A stretch of 64,000 nucleotides of DNA from Aspidiotus rigidus. Lineage: Eukaryota; Arthropoda; Insecta; Hemiptera; Diaspididae. Below the pieces are notes generated by a model. The model saw nothing but the letters and a program-made list of their open reading frames with translations. It had not been told where the DNA came from and made no database searches. The stretch spans positions 2,852,001 to 2,916,000 of the forward strand of contig JAVHKY010000028.1 of the NCBI GenBank assembly GCA_035079385.1, read 5' to 3'. Of this stretch, positions 52,858 to 63,839 are shown in pieces. Each line of letters begins with the position of its first letter. Positions within the stretch are counted from its first letter, which is position 1. Position numbers and translations under genes: made by a program.

Positions 52858-55800
52858 TATTAGGAAAAGATTGTAACGCATAACTCTCAAGTCAAGTTTT
52901 CCACTGTAAAGAGGGCATGGGTTTTTGAACAGACTGAATTATGGATATTTGAGAAAATTTCTGAATAGGGAAGAGAAGTCCAATGGCGCAATCGGGGAAG
53001 ACCACGATTCTTCCGCCGCGGTCTATCGCGGGTGGACACGTACCTTCCCCCGTAGCTTGAGAAGGGTAAGTATGGATCTGTTCCCGTGTATGCTTGTGAG
53101 CACAAGCATACTTGGGCTACTGCTTGGAAAGAGAGACTCTTCGAAAAATTCTGAAGGTAATTGATAGTGTTGACTTTGGAACAAGAGCCCTTTCCGCTTT
53201 TGTGTATTTAAATGGTGATTGGACTAGGAAAAAATTTTGAGTTCATTTTTTTCTGGTGTTTACTTAGGAATTTAGAATGAGGACACCCACATAAAACTGA
53301 GAAATCTCTAAAAAAAAAGTAAACCAGAGCTGTCGGGATATATGAGAAGGAGAAATTTTGGCCAAACAATGGATTCTCATAGATTATAAAAATTGTAAAA
53401 TTCCCCATGAAGAAGATTTCCTGCTCGTCTTAGCAGCGTTCGAAGTCAGCTCTGAGATTTAGTTCCCTTTATTGGTGAAGTTTCACTTCAATGACGAATA
53501 AATTCTTGGTAGAAGGGAATGATTTAAGGACCAATCGGGGAAGACGACTCTATCGCGGTTAAAAATGTACTTTTTCGTGCTAGCTTGAGAAGGGTAAGTA
53601 TGGATCTGTTCCCAGCATACTCCATTTACTACTAGGGAAAAAATAGATTTTTAAAGGTAAAAGTGGGACTTTTCTGGTGGTTGCTTAAGAACAAGGGTCT
53701 CAACCGAGGGCCCTATAGTAGTGGTACAGGACTTTAAAAAAATTCAAGTTCGTTTTTTTGCTGGTGTTTACTTCAGAATAAGGAGGTTTCCATATGGGGC
53801 ATCCTTCACTTAATTATGAAGGACTTGCGGGGGAAAAAAACATACCAAGCCATAGTAGAATCTCAAGAGCTAGACGAATATGACGTAATATTATGCGACA
53901 TAGGTGTATTCCTAGATAGACACGGAATCGATGATGAAGGCTTAAATCCTGGTATGTGAAGCGCGGTAGCTCGGTCGACAGTTGGAATTTCTTCATGTCC
54001 CTAAAAGAGGTCTAACACTCTTTCCCGTAAAGCCCTCAGACCCTCAAAGCCACAATCTACTTCGAAGACAATGGAGTTATATTTTTTCTCTCCACTTCTT
54101 CATTTGAAGCTAGGTAGTCGACATTTTTCCAAGTCCCCTACAGTAGGTCAAAGGATTTCTGCACATTTTTTCGAATGCGTCTGCCGAATGACACTTCCCA
54201 GAATATCCATCGACCCCCTCGGAACCATAATTCATCCTCAGGACGGCGGACGTTTTTTCAAATAGCCCCCTGTAAAGCAGATTCCTATTGAATTCTAAGT
54301 TCGGACCGCAAATCCTAGGAGAGAGCAGGAGTAGAACGGAATTTGGAAAATTTTGAAAATTAGGGTCCAGCACGAATGAGGGAAGTAAGATTGACGCTCG
54401 AAAGTTTTCGATCTAGGTGAATTTACAACAAGCTTTCCGACTTAGACTAGAAGCAATTGTAGTCATCCTGTCTCCAGCATCATCTAATACTATTTGAACT
54501 GGAATTTGGCTGTTACGGACTAGAAGTGAGGGTAGGAAGGAAATTTTATCCCCCACACATTGGAAGTAGAAATATTTTCAATTCTTAGTTTTAACGAGGA
54601 AGGAAAAGAGGGGAAAATTTTGTCGGAAGTTGAGTTCCAGAAGACTGAAGTAAACTGCATTAAACTTTATAGAGAAAAATGTGATGAAATTTTCGACATT
54701 GAATCAGATAATTCGAAGAAACAGAGATACTTGAGGCTTATCCAAACCGTGCTAAATAAAATCTAACTACCTGATATTTGTAAATATTTAGAGGATTGGT
54801 CTTTTTGAAAAAGGAGAACAGTACCAATTTGACTAAAACTCTTGATCTACTTCAACTTTCTTCTGACCAAATTCTGAACCTACAAAAATATTCTAAGGGG
54901 CGAAATCGACAACCCTAAGTCTTCTTATAATCTAGCATAAAAAATTCCTATAACCTAGACTGGATAAAGTCTTCTGAGCAACGTAGTCGAACCCAGCTTA
55001 TGTCACAAGTTGATAACGTCATCGAAGTGGAACGCGCACGTTTTCTGAGGATGCTCCCATCTACGTGGAAGAACCCAACCTTACAAAAGTCGGACGCGGG
55101 AAAACTACTCGGGGGACAGTTATGCCATCGCGATGGGAGGGTAAGAAGGAGTAAAAGAATTCATTCAAATGGTTTTTGATGAAGGAAGATTCGAGCTAGA
55201 TTTTCATGTTTGAGTTTACCTAATTATCATTTGTATTCATCTCGATATAATGTTCAAAAGGTCGTGATAACAGAAAACGGAAAAACGGATTTGAATTCAG
55301 CACTCAATGTCGTGCAAATATTTGACGAATGTAGAATCTGGTTTTGAGGAAGAAACAAGATTGCGTTTGTGCACAATAGGGAGACAATGGTTCTTGCTTT
55401 CCCCAGAAATCACATTTTGCCGTTTTTTAAAACATTATATGCACTTCAGAGCGTTGAAAATACCTCTAGAATCACATCCTTAGGACGAGTAATGCAAAGA
55501 AGATAATTATTTCATTTTGTTCAGTAGTGCAATTGGCGTGAGTTTCATACTTGGAGACTGTTTAAGTCAAAATCCATCAGTTCTGGATTTAACTCTGAGA
55601 TATTTGAAATCATACCCTCCTCCTTCCCTTGGCCCATCTTCGGCAATAGAATCATCGAAATCTTTTCAAGTGTCGAAACTAGGTCAGAGCCTCCTCTCCC
55701 TCAAATGATTGTAGTTTCTACAACCTGAACCCTTGAATGAGGATAGCCACTCCCAAATATTTTTCCAAGCCCCCAAACTAGTTTCAAAGTCATTTATCTA

Positions 55801-57689
55801 GCCGAACGCAAACCCTTGGATAATAATCTTTGAAAAATTGTCCAAACCCTCAAACTATGGCAAGTTGATTCCAAATACTACAGATAAGGAAAATTCGATG
55901 ATTTTGACGATTAATTAGGGAAGTTAGGCACAATGTACACCTCACAGAGAAACATCATATTCTTCAAAAATATCTGCAGGTATTTGGCAGAAAGTCGATG
56001 ATATGATTCGTTGAATGTCTAGAGAAAACTTATCGAAGTCAAAATTTCGATTTGAAGTGCGTGAACGATCAACTTGTTCCTTTTTTTTTTTAGTCGACGT
56101 AAAGCCTACAAGATGATTTCTCCACTCCTACAGAACTAGAAATTCTGGAACGTAAATTACCCCTAAACATCATACTGACTGACAATTCATATTCTGTTCG
56201 TTTATCTAGCTGGAACCGCAACCTATACGGTCTTCTCCCTCAATATGCAGTTTAAAGTTGTCGACTCGCTAATTCATCTCCCTATTTTCAGTTCGTTTTG
56301 CTAGTTAGACGACACCCTGAAACCTTTACCGCGTTTCAAAAGAAATTTCAACCATTCCACCCGCAAATTAATCTCGTCCTGCGATCCTGTCGCGCGCCCT
56401 CGTAAGGTCTTGCGTAACTATATAGAAAATATATGAGATACGAGTACGTCTAGTTATACCGCCGCGTCGATGTTATTATCTTCATTTACTTTACCTCCGA
56501 GTAGACTTGTATAAATAGAGAACCATTAAAGAAGTTATACCGACTGTAAAATACTACTCACACTCGCTGTGTTTCGGGGGTTCATCGACGAGCGACCAAA
56601 ATTCTCGTCTAATTAACTCCACGTTTGTAAAAATCAGGGCGCCCCGGCCAAACCCTGGTACACGTATCTGATGACAAACATATGTTTATCTCTCAATTTT
56701 AATCTACGCAAGCATTTTCGTAAATATAGGCACAGTCTGCCTATATCATAATCGGAGTGTCTGGAGTGTTTTTTTTTTCTCTCGGCGCGCGTTTCGTAAA
56801 ATAAAAATCGGAATAAATTCACACGCGTAGGTACTTGGTTTTTTACGATAGTCCAATTTTGGCTCCTGTTTTTCGTGTACACTCGTACGGTGTATAACTG
56901 CGTATTTATCATTTGATGGCCATAGATGTGATTTATTCACATCGAGCGCGGATACATATCTTGTATCTACCAGGTATCAAGTTCGTGTTACTAATGTCAG
57001 CAGGAAGCGCAGACCAAAAACGCGTTCTTCTTGTACATTTTTTCAGTCTTCGCGAATGCAACCGTTTTAATATGCGCTATTTTTCACGCGAAATGATTAA
57101 TAATCCGTGTTAAAAAAAAAAATAAGAAAAAAATTCGCGACAGTTTGTCGCAGGTTCGTATCTAGCGTATGCCCACTATTATTGAGCAAACTTCTTTCTC
57201 TCGTTCGAGGGAAGTTTAATAATATGATCGTCCTACTACTGCGCTTCGAATATTACCACTTGAATACTCGGACCGTGTAACCATAAATAAATATCTCGTA
57301 CGTGCAATGATTCTTTTGGCAGCTAACAATTACTATAGCTAATCTGTCTTTGGAGAACGCGATGGAGAAAACTCGAGATTGTTTGCAAAGTTGCCTGCGG
57401 AGTATTACTGGTGAGAATGAGTACGAGAAGGGGAGATGAGAGGAAAGAAAAAAGAAACAGATGAGTGGACTCGTTGACCAACAGGAACAGAAAAGGGATG
57501 AGAGAGAGAAAAGAAGATAGGGAGACAAAAATAGGGAATTAGAGCAGAACGCGCTGAACAGATTGACAAGGAGAACCAAAAGATCCTACTAAAAGTAAAA
57601 AAATCGAATAAATCGATACATTTCATCCCTTCTGTCAAGTACTTATTCATCTGTTGAATTTGAGATGACGAGTCGAGGGCAGCGTACGT
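52858..57689. other. No recognised gene; a few dispersed repeats
   Basis: AGCTTGAGAAGGGTAAGTAT with GGATCTGTTCCC occurs twice (53055 and 53584), part of a duplicated block of about 80 bp. A decayed AACAGGGAACC-type end lies near 54240-54285. From 55000 to 57690 I see nothing beyond chance open frames; those at 57253-57725 are over a purine-rich stretch. Confidence 0.35.
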
Positions 57690-58030
57690 TGGAACGACTT
57701 CGACTCCAGATCGACGTCGATTCAAAATCGACTAACGTACGTCACTACAGAAATACAAATCGACGCAACAGGGCGGTCGATTTTAGGTCGATGAAAAAAT
57801 TCTATAGGAAGTCGACTCTAAATTGACTCCAGATCGATATTAAGTTTGACCAATATACATTCCATGAAAACTGAAATCGACTTTCAATCGACACAACCGA
57901 GCACTCCGCAGTTGGTCTTGGGAGGATGAAAAAATGTGAAAGGGTCAACTCGAGATCGACTTCAGATGAACGTTGTTTTGAGGTCGATTCAAAGTCGACC
58001 AGCGTTAAATCGATAGAAAAATGCAAAGCC
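57690..58030. repeat. GTCGA-rich satellite, second block
   Basis: About 2.5 units of the family at 44460-47930 (CGACTCCAGATCGACGTCGA, GGTCGATTTTAGGTCGATGA, AGTCGACTCTAAATTGACTC). It abuts the PLE 3' end at about 58030. Confidence 0.75.
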
Positions 58031-58073
58031 CGTATGGAAAAACTTTTGTGTAATAATTAAGATGTCAAACTAA

Positions 58074-58108
58074 GGCGTTTCGGAAGCACGGCTTTCCTTT
58101 ATCAAGGG
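58074..58108 (-). ncRNA. Hammerhead-like motif, PLE family 3
   Basis: On the minus strand: CTTGATAA, then a stem GGAAAGC with loop CGT and GCTTCC, then GAAACGCC. Stem II forms with one bulged base and the GAAAC half is exact; CUGAUGA has decayed to TTGATAA. It lies past the endonuclease stop, as hammerheads do in PLE terminal repeats. Confidence 0.5.
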
Positions 58109-58242
58109 TATTACACAACTGAATACAAATACATGAATAGTAGGTCAAAGAACGAGAAACAAACTAATATGACTAAGCTTTTAATGCAGGGTGGAACATG
58201 CTGTTTATCTTGTAGGAGTCGGTTCTAAAATTAACAGGATTT

Positions 58243-58623
58243 TCACATGTTTTGATTATAATAGCTTCCAATATCATTCTTTTCGTAACCTAGAATGTTA
58301 GCATTATTGAAATCGAAGCGATGGCCTGTGCTTGAGGTATGTTGATAAAGCGCAGTGATCTCGAGGTTGTTGATAACATCATTCTTGTGTTGCTTCAATC
58401 TCTTGTCCAGCAGCTGTTTTGTCTCGCCAATATTATAAACTTTATCGCATTCAGTACAAGTAATATTGTAGACTAAATTAGAACGATAAGTAGCGGGTAC
58501 ATGGTCTTTTAATTTGGTAAAAAAAGTATTAGAAAACTTGTAACAACTAGAAGTAAAACGAATGTTGGGGGCGAGTTTTTCCAAATGTTTTTTTAAAATT
58601 AGGCTGGGGAAGCAGTAGACCAA
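58243..58623 (-). pseudogene. PLE family 3 GIY-YIG endonuclease
   Basis: About 126 codons read LAPNIRFTSSCYKFSNTFFT, then VYNITCTECDKVYNIGETKQ and KRLKQHKNDVINNLEITALY with QHTSSTGHRFDF. The YIG motif reads YNIG, an inserted Asn, whereas the second copy at 63840-64000 has YIG. The Cys pair (CTEC) precedes it. The N-terminal start is an artefact of the inserted transposon boundary; the natural polyprotein continues on the other side (60107-61109). Confidence 0.85.
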
Positions 58624-59385
58624 GAAATGAAGCCAGAAAAATAGGGCTACCTGGATACGATGAATACGGAGCTGATTTTTTCATAAAATGTTCAGAACCT
58701 TCCCCTGAAGGTGTCCTCAAAAATCCCCGCGAATCCTGATGGGGCTTTCCCTTTTACAGGGGGGCAAAGGGAGAAAAATTGAGTTTTTCGTCAATAACTC
58801 GGTAACAAGTGATGCTACAAAAAAAAGTTTCAAACAAAAATTGTTCTACACCCAATTTCCTACGAAAGATGTTTTATTACTTTTTTCCAAAAATTGATAG
58901 TTTTGTCGTTATAGCGTGCTAAAATTATAGCTCTCACTTATGTACGTAAAAAGAAGTACATGCAAAAAGTATACGCGCTTACGCTCCTATTTTTCTACAC
59001 CTGTCTCCACGCGTGTCTCTTTGTTATTTGTGTTATTTGTTTATGTTTTGATGCTTCCTTATATCAAAATCACTGCTTGTATTTATAAACTTTTTGTTCT
59101 TCAATGCAGCTCTTACTCACTGTACCTACAAGTCGCGTATAACACTTTTACATGGTGCGCGTATATGACAAGAAGGTGGGTGTATGATGCGCTCTAGCGG
59201 CTTAAATATGAACTTAAACGGAAAAAGTCATAGAACATTGTTTGTAGGAAATTTGGCGTAGAAGAATTTTTATATGAAACTTTTTTTTGTAGGATCACTT
59301 GTTATCGAGTTATTGATAAAAAAAACTCGCAGCCCACACAGTTAGCTGCTCGGAATTGCCTTCATTAACTCTGTTAATTGAGGCA

Positions 59386-59906
59386 AACAGGGAACCTTTT
59401 TTATGGGTGTAATCATGTGAGTGTCGTTTTTTGCTTTTTGTCGTCATCCTGTTATCAGTTCGGAGATCTGATGACGTCATAATCTGATGACGTCACACGA
59501 TCTAATGACGTTACGATTTGGTGACGTCACCATGGAGATCTGTGACGTCACGATCATCGTGCCATCACTATCTGATGACGTCACAGCTAGTAAAACCCCA
59601 GTATAAAGGAAGCCTAAGACCTAGTACAGAGCTAGGACAAACTGCTAGTATAAGCTATTGATAAAAATCTTATAATCTTATGGTATGAAGGATGCCTAGA
59701 CCTAGTATAAAGGAGGCTTGGACCTAGTATACGCCTAGTATAATATGTAGTATAAACCTAGTATAATATACTGCATGAAGCAGAGAGGATAAGTCCCCCT
59801 CCTATCACTTCATCAAAATTTTTCTAAGTCCCTTTTTCTTGCCGGACGGCGCCCGGCGCCCGTCATTTTCCTTCAGTTTACCCCCCGATAAAACAGGTTC
59901 CCTGTT
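59386..59906. mobile_element. 521-bp element with AACAGGGAACC ends, nested
   Basis: AACAGGGAACC at 59386-59396 and its complement GGTTCCCTGTT at 59896-59906 bound a block that splits the right inverted repeat of the surrounding transposon. Inside are the TGACGTCA cluster, CTAGTATAA-type repeats and one diverged copy of the 45-bp satellite unit (59788-59850), then GGACGGCGCCCGGCGCCCG. The target duplication is unclear. Confidence 0.68.
59460..59592. repeat. Cluster of TGACGTCA palindromes
   Basis: TGACGTCA occurs five times in about 120 bp (near 59472, 59489, 59521, 59544 and 59576), plus TGACGTTA once. Units read GATCTGATGACGTCAC and are spaced 17-32 bp. It is the densest example of a motif scattered through the window's repeats. 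Confidence 0.75.
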
Positions 59907-60106
59907 AAAAACTCAATTTCCTCCCCTTTACCCCCCTGTAAAAAGAGAAGCCTAACTTGGATTCACGAGGATTTTTGAAGACACCATTAGGAGAGGCTTC
60001 CGAACACTTCATGAAAAAATCAGCTCTGTATTCTTTGTGTCCAGGTAGATATCTTCCTTCCTCGGTCTACAGATGTAAGGGATGAAATAAAATTTTTTGT
60101 GTTCAA

Positions 60107-60460
60107 TTATGTTATTAGGAGGGGATCAGTAATTCTAGTCAGAATACCATTCATGAACCATTTAGGGTAGTCATTAATGATTAAAAGTTTCTTAAAATCG
60201 TCAATAATTTCTTTGTGAAAAACTTTATTATCAGAAAGGATGAGTCTATTTTTGAGTAAGGATTTGGCCGTATTTTCTTTAGTGTGAATGGGATGGTTAG
60301 AGTCAAGATTGATAATTCGGCCAGAGTAAGTGACTTTCTTGAAGTGTTTAAAAGTTAAACTATTATCGGGTTTTCTGATTACAGTAACATCTAAAAATTT
60401 CAAACAGTTATCTTTTTCTTCCTCAATGGTGAATTTTAAACGTTTGTGGAAGGAATTCAT
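60107..60460 (-). pseudogene. PLE family 3 reverse transcriptase C-terminal part
   Basis: The 117-codon frame reads RLKFTIEEEKDNCLKFLDVT, then TYSGRIINLDSNHPIHTKEN and a charged helical region. It corresponds to the thumb/connector that follows the catalytic palm in PLEs. Stop codons and frame changes precede and follow it. It leads into the inserted transposon at 60048. Confidence 0.75.
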
Positions 60461-60510
60461 AAAAGTAAAAATAGAATCGACTATGCCCTTTTTTGCAAGT
60501 CATCTACATA

Positions 60511-61109
60511 TTATTTAGATAAATACATTACAATGTAATTTTCGCGGATGGACCGGGAAAGCTTGTCTAAAACAATCTCGGACGCTATAGATGAAAGAGG
60601 GCCGCCCGTGGGAACACCTTCCAATTGTGAATAATGGACGTTTTCGAACTTACAGTATCCTTGTGTGAGGCAGAACTCCAGGGACTCGGAAAAAAGTTCT
60701 TGATCTAGGGCTGTGAAATTCTCTATTTCATTCCATCTTTCTCTTGTGGTTTCCATTACAAGGGGAACTGGAACGTTTGTGAAGAGGGCCACTGCATCGA
60801 ATGAAGCTAGGACGTCTTCATTATACCTAACTGTAGATTTTTTATATCCAGGGTGAATTGATGTGAGTTGCGGACGTTTATAGTGTCGTCTGTAATACAG
60901 GTGAGCATGCCAGCCGAGAATTGAGAGAGGTTATAAGTTTGAGCATTAGTGAAGGAGACGATTGGTCTGAGTGGGTTTCCCAGCTTATGTATTTTGGGCA
61001 CGCCATAAATCCGTAGGGAATTGCTGGTGTATGTGGTGAGGAACTTCCTGACTTGTAGATCGATGTATTTCTTGTCGTCATCACGATTTACTTCTGATAA
61101 GGTGATCAT
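60511..61109 (-). pseudogene. PLE family 3 reverse transcriptase core (frameshifted)
   Basis: Two frames: LRIYGVPKIHKLGNPLRPIV (60807-61109, early fingers) and ALFTNVPVPLV followed by GVPTGGPLSSIASEIVLDKL (60511-60792, palm). The usual aspartate in the A block (expected as xDVxxLFTNVP) is disrupted by the frame change and YxDD is lost near 60515. Non-functional. Confidence 0.8.
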
Positions 61110-61200
61110 AAAACCAGTGAACGTTTTTGTGAAATTTGGACAAAAACTGTTCGTCAGAAGAGATTTGCGTGAGTAAAATTTTTAACCTTGTGATGAAGTC

Positions 61201-61465
61201 ATAGAGTTGACGTAGCCTTAGTCTACTTTGGAGACTTCAATAATTTCTTGTTCCGAGGTTATGTATGCCATACTAGAATGCGCCTGTAGAGGAAACTATC
61301 CTTGTCAATAATGTCTACTACGTTAAGCAAGGATAATATTCTAAAGGTTTGTACTTTACAAATGCTAAGAATTTGCAGACTTAGGTCATGTATGATAAGG
61401 CTGAGCCTCTTCACAAGGTGCAACATGTGTCTACCCTGTTAGCGCGATAACCCACTACGTTATAA
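61201..61465. other. Unrecognised sequence upstream of the PLE
   Basis: No conserved frame and no repeat match elsewhere in the window that I can see. Confidence 0.3.
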
Positions 61466-62128
61466 CCAGAGAATTTCAGTTCAAAGTTTTGCAGCTTGAA
61501 TTCAAGAGGAATATCATTTCTGAAGGAAACTCTCATGGAGATAAAATTTCGTTTTCTTGAATTAGGATAAGAAAAAAATAATACTTTTTAAGGTATTTGT
61601 GATTAAATTGTCTGAATTTGTGTAGATTCGTGTGGCATTTCAAAGCAGAAGTTTACAGAAACGTCATGTCATCATTGCTCGTTGCATTTGAAGTGGTCTA
61701 ACCTCCTAATGGCTTTGTCCTAGTATCAGAACGTACTAGACCAATGACGTCATTAGGTGGTCTGTTTCTGATGTCATCAGAGAGACTTTCTTTATCTGTG
61801 GGTAGTAAGACTACTGAGCGCTTCAGGCTCTATAAACATACATGAAAAAGACACTCTATAACCAAAGAAATTTCAGTTTAAAATTTTGTAGCTTGAATTC
61901 TAGAAGAATATAATTTCTGAAGGAGAATCTCATAAAGAATAAATTTTGTTCCCTTGAATCTTTCAAGAGAACAAAATTTGGTCATACTTTTGGCAATCTT
62001 CAGGTTTAAATCGTCTGAATCTGTTTAGATTCTTGTGGTCTTTCAATGTGGAGGTCTACAGTGACGTCATTGTTGCGCGTTGTATTCAAAGTGGTTTAAC
62101 CTTAATGGCCTCGTCCTAGTATTCAAAT
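61466..62128. repeat. Tandem duplication, period about 395 bp
   Basis: AGTTTTGCAGCTTGAATTC (61485) recurs as AATTTTGTAGCTTGAATTC (about 61881). GTCCTAGTAT near 61719 recurs near 62112. The second unit is split by the hAT element after ATTCAAAT. The units look about 80% identical. Confidence 0.7.
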
Positions 62129-62502
62129 CAAGGGTGTCACTTGCTCGCGACGTGGGCGCCCGCGGAAAGAAAAGATTCTCCGCGGGCGCCCGGGTGCGGC
62201 TGCGGGCAGTGCCCGTGATGCCCGCGTGCTCAGTTTTTAATTCCGTGTGTGCCTGGGCGCGCCCGCGTGCGTTTTAATATTTCAATTTTTTTTTGACTCA
62301 CGTCAGTGGTGGCTTCAGAGCGCGATGACCAATGAGGAGAAGAAATACATTGCGTAAGTTGAATTTAGCCCCGATTCTGATAGAATTTGGCTCCTAACTG
62401 AGTTTCACAATTGGTCACACTGCCAGAGAAAATCCGACTCGGGTTCTCCGTTTAACAGCACTACGGTTTACTATCGATAAACATAGAAGATAGAAAAAGT
62501 TG

Positions 62503-62690
62503 CAGTGGCGGATCTAGGATTTTTTTTTTTTTTTTGGGGGGGGGGGTTATGGAAAGGAAGGCTTTTAGAATATTTAACTCGTCCATTTTTCCCTTTTCCT
62601 CTTTCTTTCTTTCTTTCTTTCTTTTTTTCTTGCGAGGGGGGGGGGTGGTTAAACCCTCAATCCCCCCCCCCCCCCGTAAATCCGCCCCTG
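62503..62690. mobile_element. MITE nested in the hAT relic
   Basis: Left end CAGTGGCGGATCTAGGAT and right end ATCCGCCCCTG (complement CAGGGGCGGAT) are bounded by AAAAGTTG and AAGTGTTG, six of eight matching, another hAT-like signature. The interior is long G and C runs around (CTTT)n. Confidence 0.65.
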
Positions 62691-62819
62691 AAGTGTTGTA
62701 TTTACAAGCTTTTTTATAAGGTCATTATAGAACACTATCGAGTTTCTAACGATCACCTTCGCACACATGACATTTTCTGAAAATAGGGTACGGTCATATT
62801 TAGAAAATCGAGATATATT

Positions 62820-63154
62820 CTAACTTGAGGATCTTTCAATCGACTCAAGATAGCATCAACGGAGTGCAATTTTTCAATTTTCTAAATTTCTTCAAAGTAC
62901 GCGAGCAATGGATCCCAGTTTTCCAGAATACGTTGAATTGCGGGCAGGACAGAGTGCCACCTTGTCGAACAACTTCTCAACAATTTATGAGGTATCAAAT
63001 TGTACAAGGCTTGAATGGTGTTGAATTTCTGTATACGTTTTGGACTGCCTTGTATATAATTATAAATGTCCCTCACCAGTTCTTCTACCGTTCTTGGTAA
63101 TTCTTCGCAAGCGTCTGAACAAATCAAGTTAAACGTGTGACAAATACATCTCAA
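62820..63154 (-). pseudogene. hAT transposase fragment
   Basis: On the minus strand: RCICHTFNLICSDACEELPR, then TVEELVRDIYNYIQGSPKRI and PHKLLRSCSTRWHSVLPAIQ with RILENWDPLLAYFEE. The CHxxNL...SxTRW pattern with the Trp and following Leu/Ala helix is the conserved middle of hAT transposases of the DUF4371-like type. The catalytic N-terminal Asp region and C-terminal dimerisation part are missing. It lies inside terminal repeats of the matching class. Confidence 0.78.
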
Positions 63155-63451
63155 AAGGAAAAGATGAGGTACGTCTTTCTATTTACCAATTGTTGCTTGT
63201 TAGTTGTTACTCGTTAGTGTCTTGTCGAAAATGACTGGAACTGGAATTGGAAGCAATGGATTGGAACTAGCGAATTACAATTACAAGGAACTCAATAATC
63301 AATAATGATTTACAATTTACGAGGAACTCAATAATCAATAATGGATCATTATCAATAATTATATAATTTTAAATTTAGTGCTGTTGAACGGAGAACCGGA
63401 GTCGGATTTTCTGACAAGAATAGAATACCATTTCTTGTAATCGATACAATC

Positions 63452-63614
63452 AAACAACAATCTGCAGAAAAAGATTCCTCATTTCTCTCAAAGAAATACT
63501 TTTCTGCAGATCGTTGTTCCGGGGAAAGTTGCAATCAAACATTCAAACAACGATCTGCAGAAAAGTATATCTCACCCACGGCTAAAAGAAATACTTTTCT
63601 GCAGATCGTTGTTT
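63452..63614. repeat. Two adjacent hairpins with ACAACGATCTGCAGAAAAGTAT arms
   Basis: At 63452-63519 and 63544-63614 the same arm (ACAACGATCTGCAGAAAAG or a variant) is followed by its inverted copy (CTTTTCTGCAGATCGTTGT). The second hairpin is near perfect, with a 25-nt loop. Both lie in the right subterminal part of the hAT relic. Confidence 0.75.
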
Positions 63615-63839
63615 GATAGAATTGTCCGTGTGGCAAGTTTTGAACTTTTGATGAAATATTGACAAAAAATTGAAAAAATATAAAAATGCAGATTTTCATT
63701 GCCCGCCCGCCTATTGCCCGCGGGCAAGTGACACCCTTGATCTAAATATACTATACTCTAGTCTATCTGATGAAGTTATTGGGTGGTTTAAATATGACTT
63801 GGTCAGAGACTTCTGATATCGTAACATATTTTCTCTGTG

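Larger units (their letters stand above)
58647..60048. mobile_element. DNA transposon nested in the PLE
   Basis: Left end CTACCTGGATACGATGAATA then GGAGCTGATTTTTTCAT matches the inverted right end (60048 backwards) for about 150 bp, including TTACAGGGGGG and AAATTGAGTTTTT. A further inverted match (AATAACTCG(G/A)TAACAAGTGAT, AAAAAAAAGTTTCA, AATTTCCTAC) pairs 58780-58875 with 59225-59335. The right inverted repeat is split by another insertion at 59386-59906. It has no recognised transposase. Confidence 0.8.
58031..61200 (-). mobile_element. Penelope-like retroelement family 3 (minus strand), interrupted
   Basis: From 61200 to 58031: reverse transcriptase, connector, a 1.4-kb inserted transposon (58647-60048), GIY-YIG endonuclease, and a terminal region with a hammerhead-like motif. 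The family differs from the two PLE lineages above. A plus-strand copy of its endonuclease begins at about 63840. Confidence 0.85.
62129..63739. mobile_element. hAT-type DNA transposon relic
   Basis: Ends are perfect inverted repeats CAAGGGTGTCACTTG, matching the CA-GGG-TG style of hAT termini. Flanks ATTCAAAT (62121-62128) and ATCTAAAT (63740-63747) agree at six of eight bases, consistent with an aged 8-bp duplication. The neighbouring tandem unit (61719-61740) gives an approximate empty site. Subterminal CGGGCGCCCG-rich sequence lies at both ends. The interior holds a transposase fragment, a nested MITE and two hairpins. Confidence 0.82.

Noticed and set aside
57253..57725. Two overlapping Ser/Leu/Phe-rich frames on the minus strand
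   Set aside because: They lie over a purine-rich stretch (GAGAGA-type on the plus strand), which yields such frames by composition.
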